DNA of 64,000 nucleotides from Acinetobacter vivianii (GTDB lineage: Bacteria; Pseudomonadota; Gammaproteobacteria; Pseudomonadales; Moraxellaceae), in contig NZ_BMDR01000004.1 in NCBI RefSeq assembly GCF_014635885.1, forward strand, positions 186,001 to 250,000. The letters are read 5' to 3'. Position 1 is the stretch's first letter. The number at the start of each line of letters is the position of its first letter. The notes under the pieces were generated by a model, which worked only from the letters and a program-made list of their open reading frames with translations, searched no databases and was not told where the DNA came from. A program made the position numbers and the translations under genes. This document shows positions 53,586-62,615 of this stretch, piece after piece.

Positions 53586-54593
53586 ATGATTGTTTTGGGC
53601 TTGGAAACTTCGTGTGATGAAACTGGGTTAGCACTCTATGATAGCGAGCTCGGCTTACGTGGACAGGTTCTATATAGTCAGATCAAACTGCATGCTGAAT
53701 ATGGTGGTGTAGTGCCTGAACTGGCTTCGCGTGACCATGTTCGTAAAATGATTCCCTTGATTAATCAATTGCTTGAGCAAAGTGGTGTCACAAAGCAAGA
53801 GATTGATGCAGTTGCCTATACGCGTGGCCCAGGTCTCATGGGGGCGCTCATGACAGGTGCATTATTTGGTCGTACTTTAGCATTTGCGTTAAATAAACCT
53901 GCTATTGGTGTACATCATATGGAAGGTCATATGCTTGCACCATTACTTTCGGAAACTCCACCGGAATTTCCGTTTGTCGCATTATTGGTCTCTGGTGGAC
54001 ATACGCAATTAATGGCTGCTTATGGTATTGGTCAATATGAATTGCTGGGTGAGTCGATTGATGATGCGGCGGGTGAAGCTTTTGATAAAGTCGCAAAAAT
54101 GATGAAGCTCCCTTATCCTGGTGGACCGAATATTGCGAAGTTGGCGTTACAAGGCGATGCACAAGCATTTGAATTCCCGCGTCCGATGTTGCATCAAGGC
54201 TTAAACTTTTCATTTAGTGGTCTGAAAACTGCGGTTTCTGTGCAGTTGAAAAAGTTAGGTGAAGAAAATCGCGATGCCGATGTGGCTGCTTCTTTTCAGG
54301 AAGCGCTTGTAGATACTTTAGTGAAGAAGTCTGTGAAGGCCTTGAAACAAACTGGTCTTAAGCGTTTGGTAATTGCTGGCGGTGTGAGTGCTAATATCCG
54401 CTTACGTGAGCAATTGGAAACCTCATTGAAGAAAATTAAAGCACAGGTTTACTATGCAGAACCTGCTTTATGTACCGATAATGGTGCCATGATCGCTTTT
54501 GCTGGATATCAGCGTTTAAAGGCAGGGCAGCATGATGGCTTGGCAGTCACAACGACACCTCGTTGGCCGATGACAGAGTTAAAGCCAACCTAA
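53586..54593 (+). CDS. tsaD: tRNA N6-adenosine threonylcarbamoyltransferase TsaD
   Basis: 335 residues of the Kae1/TsaD family: [15 protein letters not shown] at the start, the metal histidines in HHMEGH, the ATP-binding [11 protein letters not shown] and [13 protein letters not shown], and a conserved end. With TsaB/C/E it makes t6A37 in tRNAs that read ANN codons. The genome layout opposite rpsU-yqeY is common in gammaproteobacteria. Confidence 0.97.
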   Translation: MIVLGLETSCDETGLALYDSELGLRGQVLYSQIKLHAEYGGVVPELASRDHVRKMIPLINQLLEQSGVTKQEIDAVAYTRGPGLMGALMTGALFGRTLAFALNKPAIGVHHMEGHMLAPLLSETPPEFPFVALLVSGGHTQLMAAYGIGQYELLGESIDDAAGEAFDKVAKMMKLPYPGGPNIAKLALQGDAQAFEFPRPMLHQGLNFSFSGLKTAVSVQLKKLGEENRDADVAASFQEALVDTLVKKSVKALKQTGLKRLVIAGGVSANIRLREQLETSLKKIKAQVYYAEPALCTDNGAMIAFAGYQRLKAGQHDGLAVTTTPRWPMTELKPT

Positions 54594-54772
54594 AATACAA
54601 ATGGTCAGTGTTATTGGTTGCTAGGCTGCTGGTCAGTTTAGCCTATTCTCATATTTAAAAATCAGATTCTTGATTTATGTACATGGCGCAGGCTTGAAAC
54701 CAGCGCTATGGTATAAAGTATTAGATATATTATTTATTTTGATGAGCTAAAACTCATTGTGGAGTACAAAAG

Positions 54773-55276
54773 TTGAAAATTTCTTATATTTTTACATGTG
54801 GCCGACTAGAATCTTTATTCAAGATTCTATGCCTCACTCAAAAAGGTGAGGAAAAGGTTGCATCAAAAGAAAAAGTAGTTGAGCAATATAGAAAAGATAT
54901 CGCTTTAGGGCGACCATTTGAAGAAACTGAACTTTATCAATTGATTGAACAAAGTGAAGAAAAAATTGTCATTAATCGCTTACATAATATTCTTCGAGAA
55001 AAACCGACTCAGCAGAAGGGTAGCTTTGATGCGGATGAATATAAGACGGGTGCATGGTCTGAGTTTAATGATTATAAGTTGGCAGTTCGATTCTCAAATG
55101 CAAAAACCGAGTTAAGTGAAAAGCACTTTGCGAAAACGGGTGAGTATATGACCAGTCGAGGCATTGCAAAGCTGACAGGTTTTAATCCAAGTAACATTAA
55201 GAACATGTTGCATCATAAAAGAAGTGTAGTGAGAAAAATGCTAACCACTTTAGAGAAGTTAGCAAAAGAATATTAA
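54773..55276 (+). CDS. hypothetical protein with HTH-like C-terminus
   Basis: 167 residues, mostly helical and charged. The C-terminal stretch GEYMTSRGIAKLTGFNPSNIKNMLHHKRSVVRKMLTTLEKLAKEY suggests a small helix-turn-helix, but I recognise no family. The start is TTG 54773 with GGAG 8 nt before it. Codons about 14-30 contain two nested hairpins in the DNA (54807-54829 and 54832-54851), so translation near the start may be structurally controlled. It has no link to tsaD upstream. Confidence 0.6.
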   Translation: MKISYIFTCGRLESLFKILCLTQKGEEKVASKEKVVEQYRKDIALGRPFEETELYQLIEQSEEKIVINRLHNILREKPTQQKGSFDADEYKTGAWSEFNDYKLAVRFSNAKTELSEKHFAKTGEYMTSRGIAKLTGFNPSNIKNMLHHKRSVVRKMLTTLEKLAKEY

Positions 55277-55292
55277 TCTTTAAGCTCTATTT

Positions 55293-55325
55293 TCGATGCA
55301 GAGACAATATCTTGCTCTGCATCGA
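55293..55325 (+). terminator. hairpin after 54773
   Basis: TCGATGCAGAG pairs with CTCTGCATCGA across an 11-nt loop. There is no strong T-run, so termination may be partial. Confidence 0.55.
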
Positions 55326-55398
55326 TAGTACTCAATCTTTTTAATAATCAAATAATTTTAATATTTTTTAATAATATATAAATAAAAAGGAATAGATC

Positions 55399-55743
55399 AT
55401 GTGGGTGGTTAAAGCAGCCAATGGCTGTGCATGGTTAAGTATTCTGCTTATCGTCGCGGTGACAGGCTTTTCAATCTATGTTTTCAGTATTCCATGTACG
55501 ACTGATCGAATCTGTGAAATGCCACCGATCCATTTGTTCTTTTTCTTGGCATGGATCATTTCAGTGATCTGTAATTTTATTGGCATTATTTTTTCGATCA
55601 TTGGATTGAAAAAAGATGAACCCATTAAAAAACTAGCCAAATCAGCATTATTCTTTAATGGGAAAATCATTACTTTTAGCTTTGTGTGTGCTTTATTACT
55701 ATTTATCGATTTTAATGGGTTAGCAATTTTTCTAGGTGATTAA
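55399..55743 (+). CDS. hypothetical inner-membrane protein
   Basis: 114 residues with about three to four hydrophobic segments (ILLIVAVTGFSIYVFSI, LFFFLAWIISVICNFIGIIFSIIGL, ALFFNGKIITFSFVCALLLFIDF). No known domain. AAGGAATAGATC precedes ATG 55399. Its last codons overlap the end of the convergent DMT gene by 12 bp, so mutual transcription interference is possible. Confidence 0.6.
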   Translation: MWVVKAANGCAWLSILLIVAVTGFSIYVFSIPCTTDRICEMPPIHLFFFLAWIISVICNFIGIIFSIIGLKKDEPIKKLAKSALFFNGKIITFSFVCALLLFIDFNGLAIFLGD

Positions 55744-56655
55744 CTGTGAACGATCCGCTTTAGACAGCACAGCTAAACACACAAAAATCAAAGCCATACC
55801 GACCCAACCAATGGGTGCCAATTGCTCGCCAACCAATAACACTGCAAACAATGCTGCAACCAATGGTTCAAATAGCGTCAATGTCGTCGCGGTACTGGCT
55901 GAAATGGTCTTTAAAGCATATCCAAACAACAGATAACCAAGAAACATAGGGATCAGCATCATATAACCCACGACATATAGATTGACGGGTTCATCGAACA
56001 GATTGGTTCCCGTAAAAAACAGTGTCGGTAATAAAATTAAAGCGCCGAAACCAAAAATCAAGCCCATCGATGCTTTGGAATCAACGCCTCGATCAATCAT
56101 TTTTTTGGCTGCCCAAGAGTATAAGGAGTAGGTCAGCGCTGCGATCAGTCCGAGAATAATACCAATCGTTTTCTGATCCGTTGCAATGTTTTGGCTTGTA
56201 CCTTGGGAATGAGACTCTCCAATCGTTAACAGTAACACGCCAGCTACGCCAAAAATGAAACTGATAAACCATTGACTAGAAAGTGCTTTTTTATCAAAGA
56301 ATTTTTCCAGCAATGCGGTAAATAAAGGCGCTGAACCAATTGAAACCACCGTCCCAATCGTGATGCCAGCCATCCGCATAGAGGAATAGAAGGCCAGTGG
56401 ATAAATAGCAACCGAAACCATGCCAATCAAAAGCAAAGGATAGTAAGAGCGAATTTGTGGTAAGTGGCTGCGGATATTTTTATGAGCCAATAAGGCTTGG
56501 AGTAATCCACCACCGCCCATTGCAATTGCGCCTATGGCTAAAGGACTTAAATTCGGTGCATAGGAAGCAGCAGTTCCTGTTGTTCCCCATAAAATAGAGG
56601 CCACTAAAACCGCAATAAAGCCATAATGAGCTTTTAGGTTGATTGAGCTATTCAA
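55732..56655 (-). CDS. EamA/DMT-family transporter
   Basis: A 307-residue, ten-helix drug/metabolite transporter with two EamA repeats (GFIAVLVASILWGTTGTAAS, and the second from KTIGIILGLIAALTYSLYSWAAKKM). DMT exporters pump amino acids, drugs or metabolites, and the substrate here is unknown. Its start overlaps the stop of the TetR gene by 4 bp (ATGA-type), so the two form one transcript repressed by that TetR. Confidence 0.85.
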   Translation of the reverse strand: MNSSINLKAHYGFIAVLVASILWGTTGTAASYAPNLSPLAIGAIAMGGGGLLQALLAHKNIRSHLPQIRSYYPLLLIGMVSVAIYPLAFYSSMRMAGITIGTVVSIGSAPLFTALLEKFFDKKALSSQWFISFIFGVAGVLLLTIGESHSQGTSQNIATDQKTIGIILGLIAALTYSLYSWAAKKMIDRGVDSKASMGLIFGFGALILLPTLFFTGTNLFDEPVNLYVVGYMMLIPMFLGYLLFGYALKTISASTATTLTLFEPLVAALFAVLLVGEQLAPIGWVGMALIFVCLAVLSKADRSQLIT

Positions 56656-57230
56656 TTTGCAATCTCTTGTTCTAATAATCGCTGAACCATGTGTTTTGCG
56701 GCAAATACTTTATCACTAGAGCTTTCTAAACCTGCACGAGCGATCGATCCTTCTAAAATAAACGAAAGCAGCAGGGCCAGTTCTTTGGCTCGCTCAAGAT
56801 TGCTGGTTAATTGACTTAAATGCCCCACTAAAATTGCTTCAATTTCATCTTTATGGTTTTTGACAGCTAATCGCTCAGGGCTATGTGCAGGAAACTCGGC
56901 GGCAGCATTTAATAAGCCACAGCCACGAAAACCTTTTTCATAGGCAAATTCAGCGTGATCCTGATAGGCATCAAAAACAGCTAGAATTCCATCTAAGGGT
57001 GTTTCAATCTGAACTTTTCTTTTTTCATATAAGTCGAGCCATTCCTGATGACGTGCTTCGATGTAGCAGGTGATTAGATCTGACTTGGTGGCAAAGTTAT
57101 TATACAAAGACATTTTGGCCACATTGGCTTTTTCTGTAATGGTATTGATGCCTGTGTTACTGATGCCATCGTTATAAAACAAGGTGGATGCAGCATCCAG
57201 AATTTTTTGTTTTGCTGATTTAGAACTCAT
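56652..57230 (-). CDS. TetR-family repressor
   Basis: 192 residues. The N-terminal HTH is KQKILDAASTLFYNDGISNTGINTITEKANVAKMSLYNNFATKSDLI, followed by a helical ligand domain of the TetR_C type (EKGFRGCGLLNAAAEFP). It is translationally coupled to the DMT exporter. A perfect 16-bp palindrome 28-43 bp upstream of its start is the likely operator, giving autorepression. The ligand is unknown. Confidence 0.87.
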   Translation of the reverse strand: MSSKSAKQKILDAASTLFYNDGISNTGINTITEKANVAKMSLYNNFATKSDLITCYIEARHQEWLDLYEKRKVQIETPLDGILAVFDAYQDHAEFAYEKGFRGCGLLNAAAEFPAHSPERLAVKNHKDEIEAILVGHLSQLTSNLERAKELALLLSFILEGSIARAGLESSSDKVFAAKHMVQRLLEQEIAN

Positions 57231-57257
57231 TGTAAAAATTACTTATATATACCGACC

Positions 57258-57273
57258 TACCTAATATTAGGTA
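57258..57273. promoter_or_regulatory. probable TetR operator
   Basis: TACCTAATATTAGGTA is a perfect 16-bp palindrome in the promoter region of the TetR-DMT operon. It is the kind of site TetR proteins bind beside their own genes. Confidence 0.7.
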
Positions 57274-57364
57274 AAAATCACTTAATTAGCAAGCATGAAT
57301 GCTTAAGTAGAGAGCAATATTATCCAGATATGAAGCGGAGTGAGGAGTAAAAGAGTAAATAAGC

Positions 57365-57382
57365 CTTTGAATTATTTCAAAG
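57365..57382 (-). terminator. hairpin downstream of 57414
   Basis: CTTTGAA pairs with TTCAAAG across a 4-nt loop, about 30 bp after the stop of the minus-strand gene. A weak terminator at best. Confidence 0.4.
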
Positions 57383-57413
57383 ACTTATTGGTGTTATACG
57401 CCTGTAGATAGAT

Positions 57414-58514
57414 CTATTTTTGATATGAACTTTGATCTTCAACATCAATATATTCAATATAACCACGTCCTTCGACTGGTTGTTCCAGATATTCACCTGT
57501 AAAAGTGTAAGCACTGGCATAACCAATCCCATGTCCATAACGGAATGGGCTATCGATTTCCGCAGAAATATTTAAAACGTTCTGATCAGCATTATTTTTG
57601 ACAGACCAGATAAATTGTTGCGGTAGACGCATTTTTTTACCGCTTGGAGAAACATGTGCATTCGGCTGATTGCTGATGACCTTAAATTCAACATTGGTAT
57701 AGATTTCAGCAGGTCGGTCGGTGTGGCGGACATGCAAAGTATAGGCCGCAGGTTGCCCAAGAATATCCGCTTTAGTCAGAAGTAGCTGAGTTGTTTCAGT
57801 TAGATTAATGATTTGATAAGTGAAAAAATCAAGTGGTAATTTATACGCTTCTGGGAGTAGCTTTTTCACGACACCATGTGCACCTGCTGCTCGTGCATAT
57901 TCGTAGGTACATAAGCCTTCAGCAGGGGTAACTTGACCTTGATATTCAAGCTGACCTTTAAAGTTTGCCAATAAACTAAAATGATCATAAATCGGGGTTT
58001 TGATAAACCATGAAACCTGATCGCTCACATCCAGATCAAATTCAAAACTTAAGCCGTGATAAGCGCCCTTGAGTTGAATATGGGGCAATGTCCCTTGAAT
58101 TGAGACTTCTTCTCCAAGTTGAATGACTGATCCATTGTCTTGAATATTGGTATTTTCTGGAATGACGTAGGCTTTTAAGAGATGCTCGTCGATTGCAGCT
58201 GTACTCGAAAAGAATGTTGCTGTTTTTCTTGGATCACCCAAAGTAATATCATCATGGTCGAATGCCAGCGCACCGGGTGTGCCAAGCAAAATCATAATAT
58301 TTAAATAACGATGTGGTTCAGGCAGAAGTGGAAAGAAAATTCCATAATGTGTCCATGTATAGAACTTTTCTTGTGTACGTGGTCGGATAATATCGGGCTG
58401 GGAAAATGGCAGGGTTGAATATTGAATTGCTTGATCTAATGTACCCTGCGCCAAGAGTAGGCCTTTACCCATGATTTTGCTGGTGAGGGAAATGGGAGGC
58501 AACTGTTTTTTCAT
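57414..58514 (-). CDS. hypothetical beta-rich protein (possible DUF6670)
   Basis: 366 residues without a signal peptide or membrane segment. The sequence alternates short beta stretches and suggests a two-domain carotenoid-hydratase/lipocalin-like beta protein (FYTWTHYGIFFPLLPEPHRYLNIMILLG; GAYHGLSFEFDLDVSDQVSWFIKTPIYDHFSLLANF). Similar Acinetobacter proteins are, as I recall, called DUF6670. That label is uncertain. AGGAAACAAG before ATG 58514 supports the start. It lies between the TetR-DMT pair and the DUF815 ATPase, and its function is unknown. Confidence 0.65.
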   Translation of the reverse strand: MKKQLPPISLTSKIMGKGLLLAQGTLDQAIQYSTLPFSQPDIIRPRTQEKFYTWTHYGIFFPLLPEPHRYLNIMILLGTPGALAFDHDDITLGDPRKTATFFSSTAAIDEHLLKAYVIPENTNIQDNGSVIQLGEEVSIQGTLPHIQLKGAYHGLSFEFDLDVSDQVSWFIKTPIYDHFSLLANFKGQLEYQGQVTPAEGLCTYEYARAAGAHGVVKKLLPEAYKLPLDFFTYQIINLTETTQLLLTKADILGQPAAYTLHVRHTDRPAEIYTNVEFKVISNQPNAHVSPSGKKMRLPQQFIWSVKNNADQNVLNISAEIDSPFRYGHGIGYASAYTFTGEYLEQPVEGRGYIEYIDVEDQSSYQK

Positions 58515-58613
58515 CTTGTTTCCTAAACTTTATCGAAGCTAAAAAGTAGGTTATGAAAAACAATTGCCCATGCTAAGCGGAAATAAGGACAAAGCTACGG
58601 CTTTTCAGGACAT

Positions 58614-59504
58614 TTATGCAGATGCTTTGTTGGACAATTTTTCCAGATTTTGTGAGCCGATCCAGTGTTTTGAGAATTGATAGGCGGCACGGCCAGAACG
58701 TTGTCCACGAGCCTGACACCATTTTAAACTTTCACTACGCACTAAGTCGTTATATTCCAGATCAGCTTTAACAATATAGTGCTCTACAATTTGTAGATAG
58801 AGCTGCTGATCCATTGGATAGAAGGATAACCACATGCCAAAGCGATCCGAGAGTGAAATTTTCTCTTCAATTGCTTCCTGTGGATGCAGTTCGGTATATT
58901 GCGGCACATCTACTTTTTGCACAGGCGTATTTTCATGCATAAATTCAGGCAATAAATGACGGCGATTACTGGTCGCATAAATAATAAAATTGCTTGAACC
59001 TGATTGCAGTGAGCCATCCAATACGCTTTTCAGGCTACGATAATTTTCATCTTCAGCGTTAAACGCCAGATCATCACAATAGACAATGAATTTCTCGGGA
59101 CGATTTTCAATGAGTTTCTGAATTTTAGGTAAATCAGATAAATCATCACGTTCAATTTCGATCAGGCGTAAACCTTGCGCTGAATATTCGGTCAGGAGGG
59201 CACGTACAATCGAAGACTTTCCTGTGCCTCGCGAGCCGGTAAGTAATACATCATTGGCGGGTAAGCCATTCAGAAACTGCAAGGTGTTTTGAATGATCTT
59301 GTCTTTTTGGCGTTCAATCCCTTTTAAATCTTCCAGATACATCTTCTTCGGCTGCTGTATTGCGACCAGCTGCTGATTTTCCCAACGAAACGCAATTGCA
59401 GAGAAATCTGTCGGTTGTTTTGGAGCGGGAAGCACTTGCTGAAGCTGTGTTAAAACATTCGATAAGGACTGGATGATAGATTCTGGTAAATCAAGGATAG
59501 CCAT
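58614..59504 (-). CDS. DUF815-type AAA ATPase
   Basis: 296 residues. The P-loop is LLTGSRGTGKSSIVRALL, and the Walker B is FIVYCDDLAFNAEDENYRSLKSVLDG. The family fingerprint RRHLLPEFMHENTP follows, with an arginine-finger-like NRRH. DUF815 proteins are ATPases of unknown role. It lies alone, and the divergent patatin gene begins 174 bp away. Confidence 0.85.
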   Translation of the reverse strand: MAILDLPESIIQSLSNVLTQLQQVLPAPKQPTDFSAIAFRWENQQLVAIQQPKKMYLEDLKGIERQKDKIIQNTLQFLNGLPANDVLLTGSRGTGKSSIVRALLTEYSAQGLRLIEIERDDLSDLPKIQKLIENRPEKFIVYCDDLAFNAEDENYRSLKSVLDGSLQSGSSNFIIYATSNRRHLLPEFMHENTPVQKVDVPQYTELHPQEAIEEKISLSDRFGMWLSFYPMDQQLYLQIVEHYIVKADLEYNDLVRSESLKWCQARGQRSGRAAYQFSKHWIGSQNLEKLSNKASA

Positions 59505-59677
59505 AAATACAAACCAACTTAATGATGAATAGGGATACTAACATTGCTATTACTGAAATAAAGAAAATATCATCAGAAATATCGAAATAAATCGATTTTA
59601 CCCTTGATTGTTACGGCGGCTTTTTGCATTGTATAGGTGCAAGAATTCAAAAAATATGCCGAAAATCAGGAACGCGA

Positions 59678-61186
59678 ATGTTTAATAGAGTTCAAGAAAA
59701 AAAGAATACATATCAGTCGCATAGGGTTGATGTGTTGCAGGAACACTTACGACATGCAAGCTCTTATGATGAATGGAAAGAAATTGCACTAAAACTGGAT
59801 GAAGACTCAGGCCATGAAGCATGGAAATATGACAATGAATCGCCTTATTTTGATGCAGAGATTTTGTCTAAGCGCTATAACTTATTAAAAAAGTATCGGA
59901 CTCAGCATCGGACACTGGATCTGATTTATGTATTAAGAGAAGGATTGTCCTATGATTTTGCCAATATTGGTCATCCGATGTTATTTGCGGAGACTTATAT
60001 TGGAACAAAAAAGATTATTGAAAATTATGTCGAGGAAATGAGCGACTGTTTTCGTTATCTTGCCTCCAGTGAATGCATTACCTTTCAGTTAAAGGAAAAA
60101 ATCCAGTTTTTTGAAGAATGCCAGACTGCTTATGGACAGCCAGCCTTGATGTTTTCTGGTGGCGCAACTTTGGGGCTGTTTCATACTGGTGTGTGTAAGG
60201 CTTTGCTAGAGCAGGATTTAATGCCACGGGTGTTATCGGGTTCTAGTGCTGGGGCAATCATGACTGGTATGCTGGGTGTCTCTGCATCGGATCAGGTTCC
60301 TGATTTGCTCAAGGGTGAGCATTTCTTTAGTGATGCATTCAAGTTCCGAAAAGTGAGTGAATTGATCAGAGGGCATGGCGGTATTGCGGATGTCATGTAT
60401 TTAAAACAATTCCTGATGCAAAACTTGGGAGATGTGACTTTTGCGGAAGCTTATCAGCAGTCCAAGCGCCATATTAATATTGTGATTGCTCCGTATAACA
60501 CGGCACAAAGCCCACGGATCATGAATGCATTGACCGCGCCGAACGTGTTGGTCTGGAGTGCCGTTCTGGCCTCCTGTGCCGTTCCGGTCTTGTTTCCCCC
60601 TGTGCATCTGACCAGTAAACGTTATGATGGACAACATACGCCGTATCTTGCTAACACCAAATGGGTGGATGGTAGTATGCGCAGCGATTTCCCGCAGGAA
60701 AAAATGGCTCGCTTGTATAATATTAATTACACCATCGCCAGTCAGGTCAATCCGCATATTGTGCCGTTTATGCAAAGTGATTCTGATCGCTTCCGTAGAG
60801 ATGTATTGAGCTGGCCTGAGCGGATTGTACGTCGCCAAGGCAAAGCCATTGCACTTGAAGTGATGGATCTGACACGTAACTATGCAGGAAGTTTTTTCCC
60901 GATCCGTCGCGCTCTGGATCATGGTTATGGCATTTTGGGGCAGCGCTATTATGGTGATGTGAATATCATTGCCAAATATGGTTTGCGACACTATAGCTAT
61001 ATGTTGAAAAATCCACGACCAAAACTGTTCAAAGTGTTGCAGCGAGAAGGTGAGCGGGCAACCTGGCCGAAAATATCTGCAATCGAAACCCATGCAAGGA
61101 TTGGTAAAACCATTGAGCATTGTTTAACATCATTGCGAAAGCAGGAAGAAAAGCAGCAGAATGAGTTTTACTACGTGGATCTGTGA
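59678..61186 (+). CDS. patatin-like phospholipase with DUF3336 domain
   Basis: 502 residues from ATG 59678 (AGGAACGCG before it). The N-terminal about 130 residues match DUF3336 of TAG-lipase type proteins. The patatin domain has the oxyanion GGATLGLFHTGVCKALL, the nucleophile serine in GSSAG and the dyad aspartate in WVDGSMRSDFP. It hydrolyses acyl chains of triacylglycerol or phospholipid, fitting wax/TAG storage in Acinetobacter, which is an inference. The next gene begins before its stop. Confidence 0.85.
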   Translation: MFNRVQEKKNTYQSHRVDVLQEHLRHASSYDEWKEIALKLDEDSGHEAWKYDNESPYFDAEILSKRYNLLKKYRTQHRTLDLIYVLREGLSYDFANIGHPMLFAETYIGTKKIIENYVEEMSDCFRYLASSECITFQLKEKIQFFEECQTAYGQPALMFSGGATLGLFHTGVCKALLEQDLMPRVLSGSSAGAIMTGMLGVSASDQVPDLLKGEHFFSDAFKFRKVSELIRGHGGIADVMYLKQFLMQNLGDVTFAEAYQQSKRHINIVIAPYNTAQSPRIMNALTAPNVLVWSAVLASCAVPVLFPPVHLTSKRYDGQHTPYLANTKWVDGSMRSDFPQEKMARLYNINYTIASQVNPHIVPFMQSDSDRFRRDVLSWPERIVRRQGKAIALEVMDLTRNYAGSFFPIRRALDHGYGILGQRYYGDVNIIAKYGLRHYSYMLKNPRPKLFKVLQREGERATWPKISAIETHARIGKTIEHCLTSLRKQEEKQQNEFYYVDL

Positions 61187-61982
61187 TCCCAAGATTGAAC
61201 TTAAAAACTTGGCATTAATGACCAAAGCGCAAAGCTATGCCTTTGGGCGACGCTTATATAGCTTTGAACTTCATCAGCAGCCTTACTGGCTTAAATTCCA
61301 TCATTCAAATACACATGAGGGCTTTGAACAGGCGCTATTGCGCGAGCTAGATTTTTATCAGCATCGCCAAGACCTAGAAGGCTTTTTATTGCCCCATCAA
61401 ATCATTCAACTGAATCCTTTTAAACAGCAACTAAATTGTACTGGTGATGAGATTGGATTGGTCACCGTTGCTGCAAAAGAGTTTTTTACACCTCTTTCGG
61501 GTACCTGTGACATAGAGCTCATTAAACAAAAGATCGTTGAAGCTTTAGATGCATTGAATGGTTTACACCAAGCGGGCTGGATTCATGGGGATTTAAAGGT
61601 AGAGCATTTTCGTGTTCACGCTAACGCTTGCAAGCTAATCGACTTTGAACAGACTTTTAGAATTGGGCAATCCATTCAAACTCTGGATGCAACACCGCAT
61701 TATATGGCGCCAGAACTGTTTCATGGCGTAGGGAAGAGCATTCAAAGCGATTTATATGCTTTTGGAATTATTGTTTATGAATGGTTGACGCAAACTAGAT
61801 TACAGGCTCAAAGCTATCATGACTGGGCGATCTTGCATTGTCAGCAACTACACATTCAGCTTCCAGAACGATTACAGTGCTTTTTGCCAATGTTGATAGG
61901 CCTATTGTCCAAGCATGTACAACAACGATTGAGCTCTGTTGAAGCGGTAAAAAGCGCTTTAAACACTATGAATTCGCTTTAA
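61161..61982 (+). CDS. protein kinase-like protein, partly degenerate
   Basis: 273 residues with a bacterial Ser/Thr kinase fold. The N lobe has K45 (WLKFHH) and E62 (LRELDFY) but no glycine-rich loop. The catalytic loop is HGDLKVEHF with D144 and K146, but H149 takes the place of the usual Asn. The activation segment starts D161-F-E instead of DFG and ends MAPELFHG. Activity is therefore uncertain. It overlaps the patatin gene by 26 bp, suggesting that it acts in the same process. Confidence 0.75.
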   Translation: MSFTTWICDPKIELKNLALMTKAQSYAFGRRLYSFELHQQPYWLKFHHSNTHEGFEQALLRELDFYQHRQDLEGFLLPHQIIQLNPFKQQLNCTGDEIGLVTVAAKEFFTPLSGTCDIELIKQKIVEALDALNGLHQAGWIHGDLKVEHFRVHANACKLIDFEQTFRIGQSIQTLDATPHYMAPELFHGVGKSIQSDLYAFGIIVYEWLTQTRLQAQSYHDWAILHCQQLHIQLPERLQCFLPMLIGLLSKHVQQRLSSVEAVKSALNTMNSL

Positions 61983-62048
61983 AAGTAAACATAACACCTT
62001 GATTTGAATATTATATGTACATTTGAGTGGTTTTTTTGCGAGAAAGAC

Positions 62049-62077
62049 TTGTCATAAAGAAAGTTTCTCTCTAATAT
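62049..62077 (+). promoter_or_regulatory. tRNA-Leu promoter, copy 1
   Basis: TTGTCA, a 17-bp spacer, then TAATAT. It is a near-consensus sigma-70 promoter 12 bp before tRNA-Leu. Confidence 0.8.
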
Positions 62078-62088
62078 GCATACCCATC

Positions 62089-62173
62089 GGGGGCGTGGCG
62101 AAATTGGTAGACGCACTGGATTTAGGTTCCAGCGCCGCAAGGTGTAAGAGTTCGAGTCTCTTCGCCCCCACCA
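62089..62173 (+). tRNA. tRNA-Leu(TAG), copy 1
   Basis: An 85-nt class II tRNA. The acceptor GGGGGCG pairs with CGCCCCC, the discriminator is A, and CCA is encoded. The anticodon loop is in CTGGATTTAGGTTCCAG, giving TAG (reads CTN, mainly CUA). The extra arm is of leucine type. It is preceded by a strong promoter and followed by a terminator hairpin. Confidence 0.95.
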
Positions 62174-62178
62174 AATTT

Positions 62179-62206
62179 AAAAAGCAAGTTCAATCTTGCT
62201 TTTTTT
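62179..62206 (+). terminator. terminator after tRNA-Leu copy 1
   Basis: AAAAAGCAAG pairs with CTTGCTTTTT, with a T-run after it. Confidence 0.8.
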
Positions 62207-62242
62207 ATGGTTAAGTCTCTTAGGCTCTAATCATGTGGTTAT

Positions 62243-62316
62243 AGAGGATTGGTGTAATGGTAGCATGACGGTCTCCAAAACCGTTCGTCAAGGTTCGAGT
62301 CCTTGATCCTCTGCCA
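62243..62316 (+). tRNA. tRNA-Trp(CCA), copy 1
   Basis: A 74-nt tRNA. The acceptor AGAGGAT pairs with ATCCTCT, the discriminator is G, and CCA is encoded. The anticodon stem ACGGT/ACCGT holds the loop CTCCAAA, so the anticodon is CCA. A1-U72, G73 and G5-C68 agree with tryptophan identity. The D arm is small (3 pairs, including one G:U). Confidence 0.92.
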
Positions 62317-62322
62317 AATTTG

Positions 62323-62351
62323 AAAAGGACTTTTTAAAAAGTCCTTTTTTT
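62323..62351 (+). terminator. terminator after tRNA-Trp copy 1
   Basis: AAAAGGACTTTTT pairs with AAAAAGTCCTTTT, with more T following. Confidence 0.8.
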
Positions 62352-62423
62352 ACGTCTGTCGTTTTTAGTTGTATATTAAAAAAGCATTAGGTTTCATAGA
62401 CATGATTTTTTTATAAAAAGGAC

Positions 62424-62452
62424 TTGTCATGGAGAAAGTTTCTCTCTAATAT
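62424..62452 (+). promoter_or_regulatory. tRNA-Leu promoter, copy 2
   Basis: The same TTGTCA-N17-TAATAT promoter as at 62049, 375 bp further on. Confidence 0.8.
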
Positions 62453-62463
62453 ACACACCCATC

Positions 62464-62548
62464 GGGGGCGTGGCGAAATTGGTAGACGCACTGGATTTAG
62501 GTTCCAGCGCCGCAAGGTGTAAGAGTTCGAGTCTCTTCGCCCCCACCA
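62464..62548 (+). tRNA. tRNA-Leu(TAG), copy 2
   Basis: 85 nt, identical to copy 1 through the tRNA body as read here, with encoded CCA and anticodon TAG. It lies 375 bp after copy 1. Confidence 0.95.
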
Positions 62549-62553
62549 AATTT

Positions 62554-62580
62554 AAAAGGCAAGAACATCTTGCTTTTTTT
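62554..62580 (+). terminator. terminator after tRNA-Leu copy 2
   Basis: AAAAGGCAAG pairs with CTTGCTTTT (short stem GCAAG/CTTGC plus A:T pairs), followed by T. Confidence 0.7.
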
Positions 62581-62615
62581 ATGGTTAGACCTGTTAGGTA
62601 CTAATCATGCAGTTT

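Noticed and set aside
60401..61120. 239-codon antisense frame
   Set aside because: Fully inside the patatin gene on the opposite strand. Composition is that of a frame shadow (many H, I, T, Q), with no start signal.
62023..62214. 63-codon frame over tRNA-Leu copy 1
   Set aside because: It reads through a complete tRNA gene. The same peptide core (VAKLVDALDLGSS) is a well-known artefact of tRNA-Leu translation.
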